Below, one piece after another: positions 1 through 13,178 of a stretch of 64,000 bases of DNA. The stretch's first letter is position 1, and each line of letters begins with the position of its first letter. Source of the stretch: Coriaria nepalensis (lineage: Eukaryota; Streptophyta; Magnoliopsida; Cucurbitales; Coriariaceae); contig CP114484.1 of NCBI GenBank assembly GCA_027186245.1, positions 11,046,001-11,110,000 of the forward strand, in the 5' to 3' direction. The notes beneath the pieces are model-generated. The model was given only the letters and a program-made list of their open reading frames with translations, ran no database searches and was not told the origin of the DNA. The position numbers and the translations under genes are program-made.

Positions 1-2700
1 GATCAACATCTGATATCATAATAAATTAATTAGTATAATAATTTATTTCATTCAAAGACCTTTAAAAAAAAAAGACTATTAAATTAATTTATTTATTAAA
101 TATCACTTTAAGAGAAGAATAAACGGTTGAAATATTATTTCCAAAAAAACACACAAAAAATTGTAACCGAGGGGGTCAAAAACTACAGTATAAGAAGTAG
201 AGTAAGTTGATCAAGAGCTTACGGATGGCTGGCCTGGTGGGGGAAATCTGTATCACTGCAGCGACTAAATAAACTGATTGATTCAATTTTATTAATGAGA
301 GTTAAATAATTTATAGTATGAAATGGTGTAAAATGTAAATAAAGCTAATTTAAAAATAAATAAAAACTGTTTTCTTTCTCGGTCAGACAGATTCATATAA
401 CGTGCAAGGACAGCCTCAATCCTGATTAAAACAAAGTGAATTATAAACAAGATCTTATATGGAGTAAGTATGCATAAACAGTTTAATTAGCGAGCTGAAA
501 ACAGACAGCTTCACTTGGACTAACTCCCAGCATTAGAAGGACCCTATAGTTGTCTATATGGGACTTCACTTCACTTGGGACGGGGAGCCCATAGTTTCAG
601 ATAACAGCACAATAAAAGCCGATTAAGAAACAGTCTAGAAGTTATTTTTGGAAAACGTCCAGCCCAAACAAGGACGATCCTATTACTGCAACAAGGTCAC
701 TGTAAAGTCGACAGGTCGTTTCTAATATCTATTCATGGCAACTAGTCAACTACTTAATTTTGAAAGTGAGGTCGTATGAAACTGATAGGAAAGTTTATCG
801 AGACGTGCATGCATGCATGCATGGATAATTTCGAGATCTTCTAATATTTTTATAATATTGATATATATCTTTATGTATATCTTCCTTAATTAAATTATAC
901 TCTTCTGTCGAAAATACGTAAGTATAAGGTGCCAACTCATTCGTCAAGTCGGTGAAAAATGTCTACATGTAATGTCTTCTGGACCCAAATACATTTTCAT
1001 TCTCCAAAAATTCCAATTCAGAGAGAAATGACGACTGACCCTTCAAACTTCCTCGGGGTCCGAACATGGGTGATTTGTCTTAACAACTAAGTAGCAGTCG
1101 ATCAACTAATTACACAACAAAATTTCTATCGGCAGTTAAAAAAAAAAAAAAACTGTTGGGGTAATTTTTCCCCCATCTAAGTGAGAGTAAAACAAGATTA
1201 GGAGTATTCGTCAGAGCTGATGTCCTGTAGTTAAGTGAAGTGATTCACATTCGCCGAATGAAGGATCGTAGTAGGGGTGTGCCGATCAGGTTTGATCAGA
1301 ATATATCATACATGGTCGGATATTTGTGTCCCAGAATCCCATTTTGAAGTTCTTTTCAAAGGACAAATCTATGGAGGAGGTTAGACTATTGGAGCGAATA
1401 AGAGTAATGCAAGGGGCTAAGTGGATAAAACTCTCCTAACACAAGTAGTGGAAATCAAATCCCCGGGAGGTCGGATTATTGGAGCAAATAAGAATGAATG
1501 TATAATTATCTTTCATAGTACTGATGCTGGATAACGGAAACAATACCACCATGTATTATTCCTGATGAGAAAAATGTCCACCCCTAACTTTTGCTAAGAA
1601 TTTCTTATACATGAATAGAAGTCATATGACTCATATACTATTATATAATTTGATAAATAGATCACTTGCTCTCTCCACCATGCCCATAAAAATATTGAAA
1701 AAAGAAAAAAAAAAACATATGATCTTAGAATACATAACCAGAGATTGGAATGTTTTGATTGACTGCCGGATGAGTGACAATATTGAGGCAGATTGGAAGA
1801 TTAACATGATAGATGATGAGATTGGTTTGGATGAGTTTTTTTTTTTTTTTAACGGATTTTTTGTTATACTACTTTGTTTTACTTTTAATACATATTCTTT
1901 ATTAGGGAAAAAAAAATTAAACTAGTTTATAACTCTTAGTTTAAAAACCAACTTAAAAAGGAGTTTGCTCAAATATTTTCCCTGAAGTATCCATTGTTCG
2001 TGGGAATATCAATTATCAAAGCCTCGTTGGTAAAGGGTCTAAGATTTCGTATATTGTAATTCATAATTATGGACCCCGAATTTATTATTACTATGAAACA
2101 TTTCCTTTTACAAATGAAAATCCCTGATATTTCTTCAGCCCAGTTCAAGAGTCCAAGACTCCAAGTTAATAGCACTTTGCAACTTCTTACAGCTCATGGG
2201 TTGAAGTTCCGAAGCCCACGGGGCTTGACATTCTAGGTTGCCCTGAAATGAACCTTTAAAAGAAGACTATGAAACTTCTTTTACAAGTTAATGGAAGTTA
2301 AGTACTGTACTCGATCAAAGTTTTAACTAATTTCTGGTAACCGACCACAACTCTTTTTCTTTGTGTTTCATGGACTTTGGCTCCTCAAATTATGAGTCAA
2401 AGTATCCAATTAATTACTTTGTTTATGTTTAAGTTGACAGAGACTGGGCCAATTGTCCATCATGCACGTAAAAGAGAATACCCAAGAATCATGCAAAGGT
2501 CGGTCAATAAGTTTATATTATCAGTTATTTGATTTTTTATTTTTTTATTTTTTTAATAATATGAGTTTCTGTCTCATATGATCCCAACACTTATCCGATC
2601 AAACACTATCAGTGGGCATTAAATATATAATTTGTGCTAATTTCAAAGATCGCTAATGAATCACAAAGATAATAGATTATTACAAGACAAATTTTATAAA
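1..2700. other. Gene-free AT-rich intergenic region
   Basis: I find no convincing coding exon here. Reading frames are short, low in complexity and show no family motifs. Visible structure is limited to A/T runs, an alternating TGCATGCA tract at 806-824 (overlapping RY/CATGCA motifs) and two similar copies of a roughly 34-base segment at 1376-1409 and 1466-1500, which may be the trace of an old element. The stretch 1960-2420 is less AT-rich but also holds no recognisable gene. Confidence 0.6.
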
Positions 2701-2764
2701 CCAAACACAAAATACCCCATCATTTTACAAGCATATCGAAGTAGATACGAGCAGCAGCGCTTGT

Positions 2765-3312
2765 TTACATTACAGAGCAAGCATTAGGGTTGTCATCACT
2801 AAACATGGTGGTGTAGTGGTCGTTAACAGTGGACTCAGTGATGGTGACCGTGTCTGGAACGCTTCTAACCATGTTTGGTGGGGCCTTCTTGTCATAAGCC
2901 TGAGAAACGTATGGATTAGCCACGAGAGAGTATGGAACATAAGGCCACATCTCCACCTTCTTTTTCGTCGTTTGGGCTGCCTTCAACACCTTCTTTGCCT
3001 CTATATATCCGGTTACTGTCACCTTCTGCTGCTTCAAGTCTACGTCCACTGATTTAACCCCTACATAATCAAAATTCAATTACTTAATAACCCAAATTCT
3101 ACAACAGAAGATCTAATAATGTCAAAGTAAGTACAAGTAATCGGAAAGCGGGTACCTTTTACACCGGAAAGTACGTTCTTAACTTTGCGTTCGCATCCTT
3201 CGCAATCCATTCTTACTTTGAGGGCTACAGTTTGGATTTGCTTCTTTTTCTTGCCTTTCTTGACATTGCTAAGTAGATCGGAGAAGTACTCTAAAGTGCC
3301 TCCTACTCCCAT
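2765..3312 (-). CDS. HIPP21: Heavy-metal-associated isoprenylated plant protein, HIPP21-like
   Basis: HIPPs are small metal-binding proteins with an HMA domain and a farnesylation signal. They are thought to act as metallochaperones or in stress signalling at membranes or in the nucleus. Two exons, 3156-3312 and 2765-3060, joined by a GT-AG intron that splits a Gly codon, give 150 residues. A lysine-rich stretch (about residues 18-25) precedes an HMA domain (about 28-92) with the MDCEGC metal motif (Cys37, Cys40). The conserved WPYVPY and YDKKAPPNMVR blocks follow, and the protein ends in the CaaX box CSVM. The start MGVGGTLEY is the family start; an in-frame Met four codons upstream is less likely. 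From memory, length and motif order fit Arabidopsis HIPP21 (At5g17450). Nothing in the gene looks broken. Confidence 0.93.
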
Positions 3313-5220
3313 TTTAGGATACAAGTCGTTTTGGTACTGCCTTTAAGGGAAAGCTTGAGCAAATTGAAGTCAACCCAATTCAAAATGAGAGAGTTAAATA
3401 GATATTGAGAATCAGGAAGCTAGGGAAAGTTGTTTCAAACACTTCAGAGAATATGAAGTGAAAAAGGAGTACTCTTAAGCTTCCTTCTGTTTCAAATGGC
3501 CAGTTTTAGGAAAAGAGAAGATAGTAGTACTAGTGTAATCTACTCTTTTAGAGTTTTATATGGGGCTTGTGCAGGTGTATGTATATATAGTGTTTGTTTG
3601 TAGCCATGCATGCATGATCTATCGTCTATTCATCTATTTGAAAAGACTAAAAAAATTAAAAGAAAAAAGAGAAGTTTATTAAAAAGAAAATACTAAATAT
3701 AAATAAAAAACCGATTGAATATAATAGTATCAAATCCGACATCTCCATTTTCTATGTCCTGTCAAGGAGGGTTCGATACTTAAGGAACACGAAACGGGAA
3801 AGTTAAAATACTCTATAATGACTTGCAACTAACAACCATATTACTTAATACTTTAAAAAGGCTGAGAGCAATGTTTTGGACTTTGGAGAAGGATTAAGAA
3901 TATCATTGAAATTTACAATAAATAAATGGATAATAATTGGTGACATGGCTATAAGAAGCTGCCACGTTTAACATCCAATGGCGGAGGCAGGACCCACGTG
4001 GACATTAGAAAATGTAATGGAGCCGGTGGTTGATTAAAACCGTTGTGGGTTACTTTTGTTGGCTAGTAATTGTCAGGTTGTGAAATTGAATGGTGAGTTG
4101 GGTGCATAATTGGGCGGTGGGACTCTTAGACTCTAGTGTAAGAAAACAAATGGGAGGGTATAAAGAATATTAAAAGAACTACATTTTGACGAGCTGCTTT
4201 ACCAGGTGGCGGCAGACTGCAGTTTGGATGAAATTTTGGTATTTGGAAGAATCATCTTTTTTCACTTTGATTATTCTTTTTTTTTTTTTTTTTAGTAATG
4301 ATGTATATTCCCTCCAATTCACTGAAAATGATGTTTTCTTTTTCTTCTTTACGAATTTTATGTATATGGTAGCTTTTTTAAGTTTGTTACATTTACAGGG
4401 GCAAGGAAATTTCATATATTTAAAACTATTTTAAAAAAAAAAAAAATTTCTTAAACTCTAGTTAATTTGTTTAAACTCCAAAGTAAAAACTAAACATAGA
4501 CATCTCTAAACCGGATTTGAATTCGTTCTAGATTATATAAGTTCGGATTGATTCAGATCCATTGTTCCGAATTGAATATAAATCAATCACAAATATTATT
4601 ATTTTTTGTTTACATGTTATTGAATCATTAAATTATATTTGAAAAAGTTAATAATTTAAATTATTTTTATTCAATCTCAACCGTGAGTCTGAATTATTCT
4701 AAACTCGTATATTTTGGACTCTGGACTAGATCGAACCTCTCTAAATCCGAGTGAGTTCCTTAACGTGCATATATAAAAAAAATCCTAATTATTATCCATC
4801 ATGCATCGAATGGTTGAGAGGAGTTCACGTAGACAAAGCTCATTTTCGAACTAAAATAAGTAAACCACATGTAAAACACAATCATATGCTTATATGATCT
4901 ACTCTCAATTATTCGATACGTGAGAATTTATTGATAAAAACGATGGGCATGGCACTCCATATGGGCTGAATCCTTACTTCTCTAAATCACTATCACCTTG
5001 ATATTGTCCTGTTTTATGATAATATTATGTTTTATGATAATCTTATCTTTTGGTCTTATCCGATCAAGCAACCCTTAATTAAGGGTTTAAAAAGTGATAA
5101 CAATAATATATATAATTGTAGTAAACACGTGTTAACAGATTATACTCGAGCTTGAATAAGTCTAGCTTTAACTGTTCGTGTGATCATGTCCGAACTCTCT
5201 AAACCACGTTCTGGACTGAT
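3313..5220. other. Intergenic region upstream of the HIPP21-like gene
   Basis: No gene seen. Because the HIPP21-like gene runs leftward, its promoter and leader lie from 3313 to about 3650. This part includes GCATGCATGCATG (RY-like) near 3604-3616 and a possible TATA stretch near 3585. The rest is AT-rich with poly-T and poly-A runs and short meaningless frames, and it grades into the eL30 promoter. Confidence 0.5.
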
Positions 5221-5227
5221 AGGTGTT

Positions 5228-5349
5228 AGCCCATGTACAATGTTCACAAACATAAATTAGCCCAATCACAAATCATACATTCAGCCCATTTTCGGCCCAT
5301 TGAATCCTTCACTGAACCTCTCTATCAACACTGTAGCTATAAACCCTAA
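5228..5349 (+). promoter_or_regulatory. Ribosomal-protein-type promoter: site II elements and telo-box
   Basis: Four copies of the site II core (TGGGCC/T, seen here as AGCCCA or GGCCCA) lie at 5228-5233, 5259-5264, 5283-5288 and 5294-5299. A telo-box AAACCCTAA follows at 5341-5349. This pairing is the known signature of plant translation-machinery and proliferation genes, bound by TCP factors (site II) and telo-box proteins. It sits about 230-350 bp before the eL30 start codon, in the right place to drive that gene. Confidence 0.8.
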
Positions 5350-5581
5350 AATCCCCTTTTCACAACAAACTCTGCCATTTTGCAAGCCAACCGCTTCTTC
5401 GCCGCAGATACAGGCTTCAGAGCTCCAGAGCGCGGGTAACCTTCTTCCCTCCTCATCTCTTCTATAGCAAAGATATCCGTAATTTATTCATTCTTTCGAA
5501 CTGATCACTAGCTTTTTGTTTCAATTCATACGTTTTATTTACCTATCATCTTTCAGGGAAGGCTCTTCGAGTGTAGCAACA

Positions 5582-6940
<1,359 letters not shown>

Positions 6941-7059
6941 GAAAGCCCCCCTTAGAGACGTTTTTGTCTTGCATCTTGTAGAAGGCATAGTTCGTGCCCA
7001 GAGCTATTGCCGAAACCCAGTCAAACACTATTTTCATCCTGCCTGTTGCTTTGATTAGT

Positions 7060-9400
7060 TGATGCATGTTTCGAATCAGAGTTGTTTTTTTTTTCCTTTT
7101 TCTTTTTGGTAAAAATCAGCGATGATTAGTGCAAGATTTTGTTTAATACAAAAAAGGTCAGCCTAATGGCATTTTAAGGTATTTTTTGAGTATTTATTCT
7201 GCTCCCCCGTCAATAATTTAAGTATGATGAGAATAGAAAACTTGATGACATTAAAAAAAACCTGAAATCTAGAAAATGTAGAGCTAAGACAACGTGAGAA
7301 CATCTTTATTACATCCACATGTTCCACAACATATGGATATACGAATGACATAGTCTACTACTCAAAAGGATCCACCGCCTTTTTATTCGTTTCCATAGCG
7401 CCATCCCCTTCGCAGTATATTCCAACGGCCACAAATTTTGTACTTTTACCAATCCAATTTATCTATTTATTATTATTATTATTATTTTCTTAATTTTGAA
7501 TTTTTATTAACGAATTCATCGTGCCATAATATGGGGCATTGTCGCAGTAAATCACATTAAATAATTCAAAGTCAAATGCCGTCGTTTTATCTATATAATA
7601 TGATATGGTGCGTAGTGGGAGAGAATCTTACCCGCAACAGTAAGAATCTTTCGCACAAATAAAAACATTTTAATACCTAATAAACATTTTTTATTTACCT
7701 CCTAAAATAATAACGTAAGGTTGATAAATATTGGTAAAGGGAATTTCCACGTCAGCGAAATCGCGCCACGATCGTTATAATTCCCAATCGCTATTAGCCC
7801 GCCTTGAAATTGGGCTACATGCAGATATAATTGATTTTCTCGTACGGTTCCAAAAAGTATCGAAACGACGCCATTTTATAATTATCCTCATATCCATCTC
7901 CTTTCGCCAAAACAAACAATAAGAATAAAGAACACGAACACGTATAGCATCTCTCTTATAAGTTATAACATCTCTCTCCCTCCCTCTCTCTCTCTCTCTC
8001 CTCTTTCTGAGTTGTCATCTTCGTCTCCATTCTCATCTTCTCCTCCCTCTTGTAACTGTGTTCTGCAATCCCGAACAATTCAGAAGACCGACCTTCATGA
8101 AACCAGGTAGGTTATTTACATTTCAGTCGCTCGCTTTTTTGAAAATTAGTGTCGTTGATGAGAGTTTTTTGATGTTCATTCATTCTAGTCCTCAATGTTC
8201 TCTCTTCCTTTTCTGTTTCTATTTTCAACGACGCTCTACACTCTGGGTTTCTGACCATCTTTTGCACTCTCCATTTTGAATCTCTTTGATAATGGATTAA
8301 AAAAAAAAAAGAAAAAAAGATCATAAGGATCTGCCTGATTCTCTGTTAGATAAGTAAAGATGAAGGCACCTTCTACAGTTCTATATTTATTCTTTTTTTA
8401 AAACAGCTTTAAACGAATATACTCTATCCTGTACATCTAACCTAAACGCATTTGCTTTGGGCCAAAAAAAAAACCCTAAACACATTTTGAGGCAACGTCT
8501 GATTTCCTTGTCAGAATGCACTTTAATTCTAACGTAACGCTCAATAAAATTTACCCTCACGAGATTAGAAACTATATAATTGAGATGTTACCATCATAAT
8601 TTAATCTGGTGGCACCTGATTTCTCCATTCAAATCACTTCAATTATTTAATCTTAAATATTTTACGAAACACGAACTTATTAATAAACTGTATTAACGAT
8701 AAATCGATTCATCTCGATCGTATATATTATGTATCGTCCGGTTGATATGTTTAGTTTACTCGAATAAATAATAGTTAAACATGTTAGTGTACGGTAAATA
8801 ATAGGTTCCTAAAATTTGGGCCTGCATTATATAGATAGAATAAGAGATATGTGATGTTATCTTCTAGACTATTAGGCATGATTGAATCATTGATACACAT
8901 TTGAAAACATATTTTTTAAGCCATTATTTATTTTAACTAAATAAAATAAAATAAAAAAATCACAATAATTTATTTATATTAATTTTGGCTTTTTGATAGA
9001 ATTCAATTTAGCACGCCAGATGTGGTCTCTCACATTCTCGTCTGTCATGCTTCTAAAGACGCGTATACTCTTCCCTTCTCTGAATTTCCTCCACACATTT
9101 CTTTGTTTATTTAATCTTCTAATTCATATATTAATCATCTTTTAATCATGTATCTATTGTTCTTAATCTGTAATCAAAAATCTAAAACGGGTCGGGTTAT
9201 ATATTATCCCAGAAAGTGCCTGACATCTAAATGGATACGTGGTGCGATCATCGCAACGTGTACGGCCAACTGTGAATGAAATTAGAGCAACCCTCTTTAA
9301 TGCATGCGTCCTTTTGGACCAAATCTTCTAGTAGTTTTTATTTTTATTTTATTTTTAATTTCCTTTTTTTGGTGTGTGTATAATTTTCTTTATTTGTAAT
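7060..9400. other. Intergenic region with one possible orphan first exon
   Basis: No intact gene. The left part is the eL30 3' flank. Around 7560-8107 there is a promoter-like arrangement: a TTGGGCT site, a long CT-rich patch (7970-8005), then a short frame at 8058-8107 ending in a good splice donor (CCAG then GTAGGT). I see no matching downstream exon before the FAF-like gene. The rest is AT-rich. Confidence 0.4.
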
Positions 9401-9675
9401 GTTATGGAATAAATTGAATCACATCAGAATCAGATTCAGAGTATAAATGAGGATGATGATGATGATGATCAGTCAGTCAACAGACATTGATTAGATTAGC
9501 TGGCTCTGATCTTTTCCTTCCCCTCTCTTCATCAATTAGAGCCCCACTCTCCATGCGCTTTTAGATATTTCCTCTTAAAACCATAAAAATAAAAATCTCA
9601 TCCATATTCAAATAATATTATTTATATATTCAGACGAGTCAAGAACAACAACCTAGCAGTAGTTGTTGGTGGAAC

Positions 9676-10425
9676 ATGCTGTCATCCTCTCCATCGTCTT
9701 CATTGTTTGGCGATTACATCGGCATGGAGAGCTGCGTTGATCTCAGAAGCAACCATGAAGATCGTGATGTTAATGAGGATCATGATCATGGTCAAGGTGG
9801 TGGTGGTGGTGGTGGGGTTAAGAGATCATCGGATCGACGGTGTAGGATGAAGAAGGAGATGAAGGTGAAGGAGTTTCCGCCGCCGATTCCTCTGCTGGCT
9901 CGGACGGGAAATCTGCAGTCTCATATGCCTTGGGTTTTGAAGCGAAGGTATACGAGCGATGGACGGTTGATACTGACCGAGGAAAAAGTACGTCATCATG
10001 AGTACTTTCGGGCCCACAGATTCAACGGCCGTCTTACGTTGCAGCTCGTTCCTCTTGATGGCGACGTTTTGTCCCCGGCTCGTCATCATGGCGATGTTTC
10101 AGATCATGTGGATGATGTTCATGGTGATATTGCAGCTGATGATCAATATGTGAATGCAGGAGCTGATTGTGAAGAAGATGATAAAAGTAGCGAGCCTGAG
10201 AATGTTGATGTTGATGATGATGACGAAGATCATGGTGGTGATGTTAATGTCTATGGTAATGAGAATGGGGGTTCTAGAACGATTTGTTGTCGTGGCGGTG
10301 GTGGAGGTGGTGGAGTTGGAGGAGGAGGAAAATGCTTGGGCATAAGCCACGTTGCCGTGGCGGCGTCGTCGTCATGTTTATTTTGCGTGCCAGTTCAAAC
10401 AATCAGGCCAGTGATTCATAGTTAA
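9676..10425 (+). CDS. FANTASTIC FOUR (FAF) domain protein
   Basis: FAF-domain proteins are plant-specific. The founding FAF genes influence shoot meristem size, and a FAF-like relative (EAR1) has been reported to act in ABA signalling by enhancing PP2C activity. This intronless gene encodes 249 residues. The FAF domain is at about residues 67-127: it opens with FPPPIPLLARTGNLQSHMPW, followed by KRRYTSDGRLIL and a RFNGRLTLQLVPLD block. A His/Asp-rich stretch and a seven-Gly run come before it. A long Asp/Glu-rich region and two Gly-rich runs follow. The leader has a GATGATGAT repeat and a candidate TATA (GTATAAATGA) near 9440. It could be called FAF-like; which clade cannot be settled by eye. 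The acidic tail and Gly runs are low complexity. Confidence 0.88.
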   Translation: MLSSSPSSSLFGDYIGMESCVDLRSNHEDRDVNEDHDHGQGGGGGGGVKRSSDRRCRMKKEMKVKEFPPPIPLLARTGNLQSHMPWVLKRRYTSDGRLILTEEKVRHHEYFRAHRFNGRLTLQLVPLDGDVLSPARHHGDVSDHVDDVHGDIAADDQYVNAGADCEEDDKSSEPENVDVDDDDEDHGGDVNVYGNENGGSRTICCRGGGGGGGVGGGGKCLGISHVAVAASSSCLFCVPVQTIRPVIHS

Positions 10426-12560
10426 TCTTTTTAACTTCTTTTTTGAGGAATGGAGGGGAGTAATTAAAATAGGTAGCAAGCTAAGCTAGGTTGCTATTGT
10501 CGTCATCTGCATTTAAACTACTTAATTAGTTGTCGTTTCGGCGGCTTTTTTTTTTTTTTTTTGCATGCATGGCTTTTTGCTTTTTTTCTTCGTAGGTGTC
10601 TATTAGAAGGTAATTAAGTAGCAATTTTGCTGGTTACGACAGTCGCATACGATTTTTGTTTATCGCTTAGTCAATCAATTTTGCATTACATGAATTAGTG
10701 TTTGAGGTACGTAGAAGAAAGGCTAATGATCATGCATAACATGGACTTCTCCTTTTCATTACGAGGAAGGATGATATTCTCTCTCTGAAGTGTACCTAAT
10801 TCATGCTTAATGAAAAGCTCATGATTTGTAAATTCGTATGTAGTGTGGATAACATAGATTGATAGCGATGATTCTGTAGAGTCAAAATCGAAATCCAAAA
10901 AAGGGTTGCAATTTCCGAGGAGAAGGAATAGACTATAGATAGCAGAGGGTCTCTCTAATTCATATGTTGTTGGATTGATTGTGTAGTACAGCTACCCATG
11001 CAGTAGCGTGTGTCAGATCCTATGATTGGCTAAATCTAATATCTTCGATTCATCTCATTTCTGCATCATTTATCCCTCTCTGCTGACTCATTGCTCGCCT
11101 TTTTCTTACCATATATGCAGTGCCAGTCATTTATTAAGACTCTCACTTACGCTACAACTGGCTGGCTTCTCTTCAGCCATCGCCTCAAATTCCAACTTCA
11201 AATATAATTCAACTAAGCGAGTCCAAAAAAGAAACCAACCATCCAAAAAGCCCACCAACGTTGGAGAAAATAAAAAAGTTAAAACAAACAAACACAAAAA
11301 AGATACCAAAACACTATCTAACAAAAAACTCTTATCTAAAGATACGTACTTACATCTAAGAAGTTACTTAAAACATGAACTTTTAAATAATACTCTTGGT
11401 AGTCTTTCCACATATTAACTCGTTTAAGAATGCTAGAACATTGGAGAATTTCGATAATGAGGTAACTAGACTTTCAAAATATTAGTAGGATTCCAAAATC
11501 TCAGTTATTTTCTATAATTAGAATACATAAATTGTATTATAGATGATAGCAGGCTATAAGATAACATGTTTTGAAAAAGAGAAGACATTCTTTTTATCAT
11601 GTAGATGCTTTTTTGCCCTTTCTTATTTCTTCTCCCATTGAGGTAATTGGGACTCTTCAATCTCATCAAATAGAATATTTCAATCATAATATTTAGTTTC
11701 TAATCATTTTTAAGATTTAAGAATCAAGCAAAAAGCCCTGATTTCACAAAATCATACCTTTTCTTTTCTAGGTGAAGGATTTGATTCTTTGTTTTCATGC
11801 TCATTGACTACCCGATTGGAAATCGTCTTGGAACTACCCATATTTTTTTATCAAGAAATTTGAATCCGGATTTATGAAAATTCCGAACACGTGTTATAAG
11901 AGAAAGTGGGGCTAAGTGCGGTTTTGTAACTAGAGAAAATAGAGGCAATGGGGCTGTACAACTAGATAAATTGGCGGTGGGTTATTATGGTAAAACTTAG
12001 GAAGAAGGAGGAATGAGTAGATGAAAGAGATCGTTATAGAAATCGATGAAAGTAAAATAGTAATTTTATTATATTTTAAATTTTTTCAGATTTAAGAATA
12101 ATTTAATCTTTACAGATTTATTTATTTATTTTTAATTCAATTTTTAACTTTTTCAATTTTATTTAAAGTTGATTTTGAAGACATTTTATTAAAAAAATAT
12201 AGAGTTAATACAGATTGTAAAATGACAAAGACTTTAGAGTCAAATTTTCTCCCACCTAAAACAGCAAAAAATATACAACAAACGGATCCAAAATTTCGAT
12301 CCGGTTGAAATTTGAGCTTTACATTCAGACAATAATCTTTAATCAGAACTTTCCCTTTTGGATTTTATGAGATTCGAAGGAGACAAGATACACGTCTTGG
12401 AATTTCTTTTTATCAAATCTATCTTGTAAATTCCCAATTTGAGCAAAATTATAGATAGTCACTCTTCGTACGTGATGGGTACGTGTAGGAAGGTAGATCG
12501 AACAGAAATTCCAGTTGTGAATCATCTAACGAGCTGGTGAAGGAGGAGAATTCGGTCCCC
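10426..12560. other. Intergenic region between the FAF-like and F-box genes
   Basis: No supported gene. Short open frames on both strands (for example around 11026-11418 +) are Lys/Asn/Ser-rich and match nothing I know. On the minus strand a short ATG frame near 11184 reads MAEEKPASCS into a good GTAAGT donor, but no following exon is evident. The segment 11890-12250 is AT-rich. Confidence 0.45.
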
Positions 12561-12679
12561 TCCATAGCTATCCTACCCACTGTTGAGTTTGGCATGTCTA
12601 GGATCTGGACGATGAGTTGCGGTCTATCAAATTGGGGCTCTTAACAATTCAGACTCTTCTTCCTTGATTATCGCAAAAG

Positions 12680-13156
12680 GTAAAAATCAATTGCCCTGAT
12701 TTCACTTTCTTCCTTCTCCTTATGGAGGTTTTTTTTGGATAGCTAATAAGTAAGTATTATTGATATGTATTTTGCATTACATGATGAGCACTGGGTTTGG
12801 TAGCTCTTCACAATTAGCCTAGAAATAATTGAAATGGGGAGGGGAAGGGAAGGAGGTAGACAAGCTGTAAGTAAACCCAAATTTTTCACTCTAGCTGAGA
12901 GTTTCGTCCAGAGTAATAAATGGGGATCGGATTATAATCAAAACAGAGTCGCCATATTCAAGGCTGTGTCCTTGCAGAGATTTTAGGAAGGGAGCTTTTA
13001 TTTTTCATTTTCTTAAATTCATTCAGCTCCAAAATTACGTCTTGGATTCAATAGGTGTGTATATATATATATATTGATAAATTGATTATTTGACGAACTG
13101 AAAATGTAAAAGTATTAATTGTGTATTTCTTCAAACATTGTATGATCTTCTTATAG
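12680..13156 (+). other. Probable leader intron of the F-box/kelch gene
   Basis: A donor (AAAAG then GTAAAA) at 12680 and an acceptor (CTTATAG) ending at 13156 define a plausible 5' UTR intron, placing the CDS start 22 bases into the next exon. The non-coding first exon would lie in about 12560-12679. This is inferred from splice motifs only. Confidence 0.55.
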
Positions 13157-13178
13157 GGACTTGGTTTCCAGTTTCAAT

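Noticed and set aside
1611..1925. 104-codon frame on the plus strand
   Set aside because: Poly-Lys and poly-Phe runs from A/T homopolymers, no family motif, no splice context. Likely chance.
11026..11418. 130-codon plus-strand frame and the opposing MAEEKPASCS frame with a GTAAGT donor
   Set aside because: Composition is low complexity (Lys/Asn/Ser). No homologue recognised and no partner exon found on either strand.
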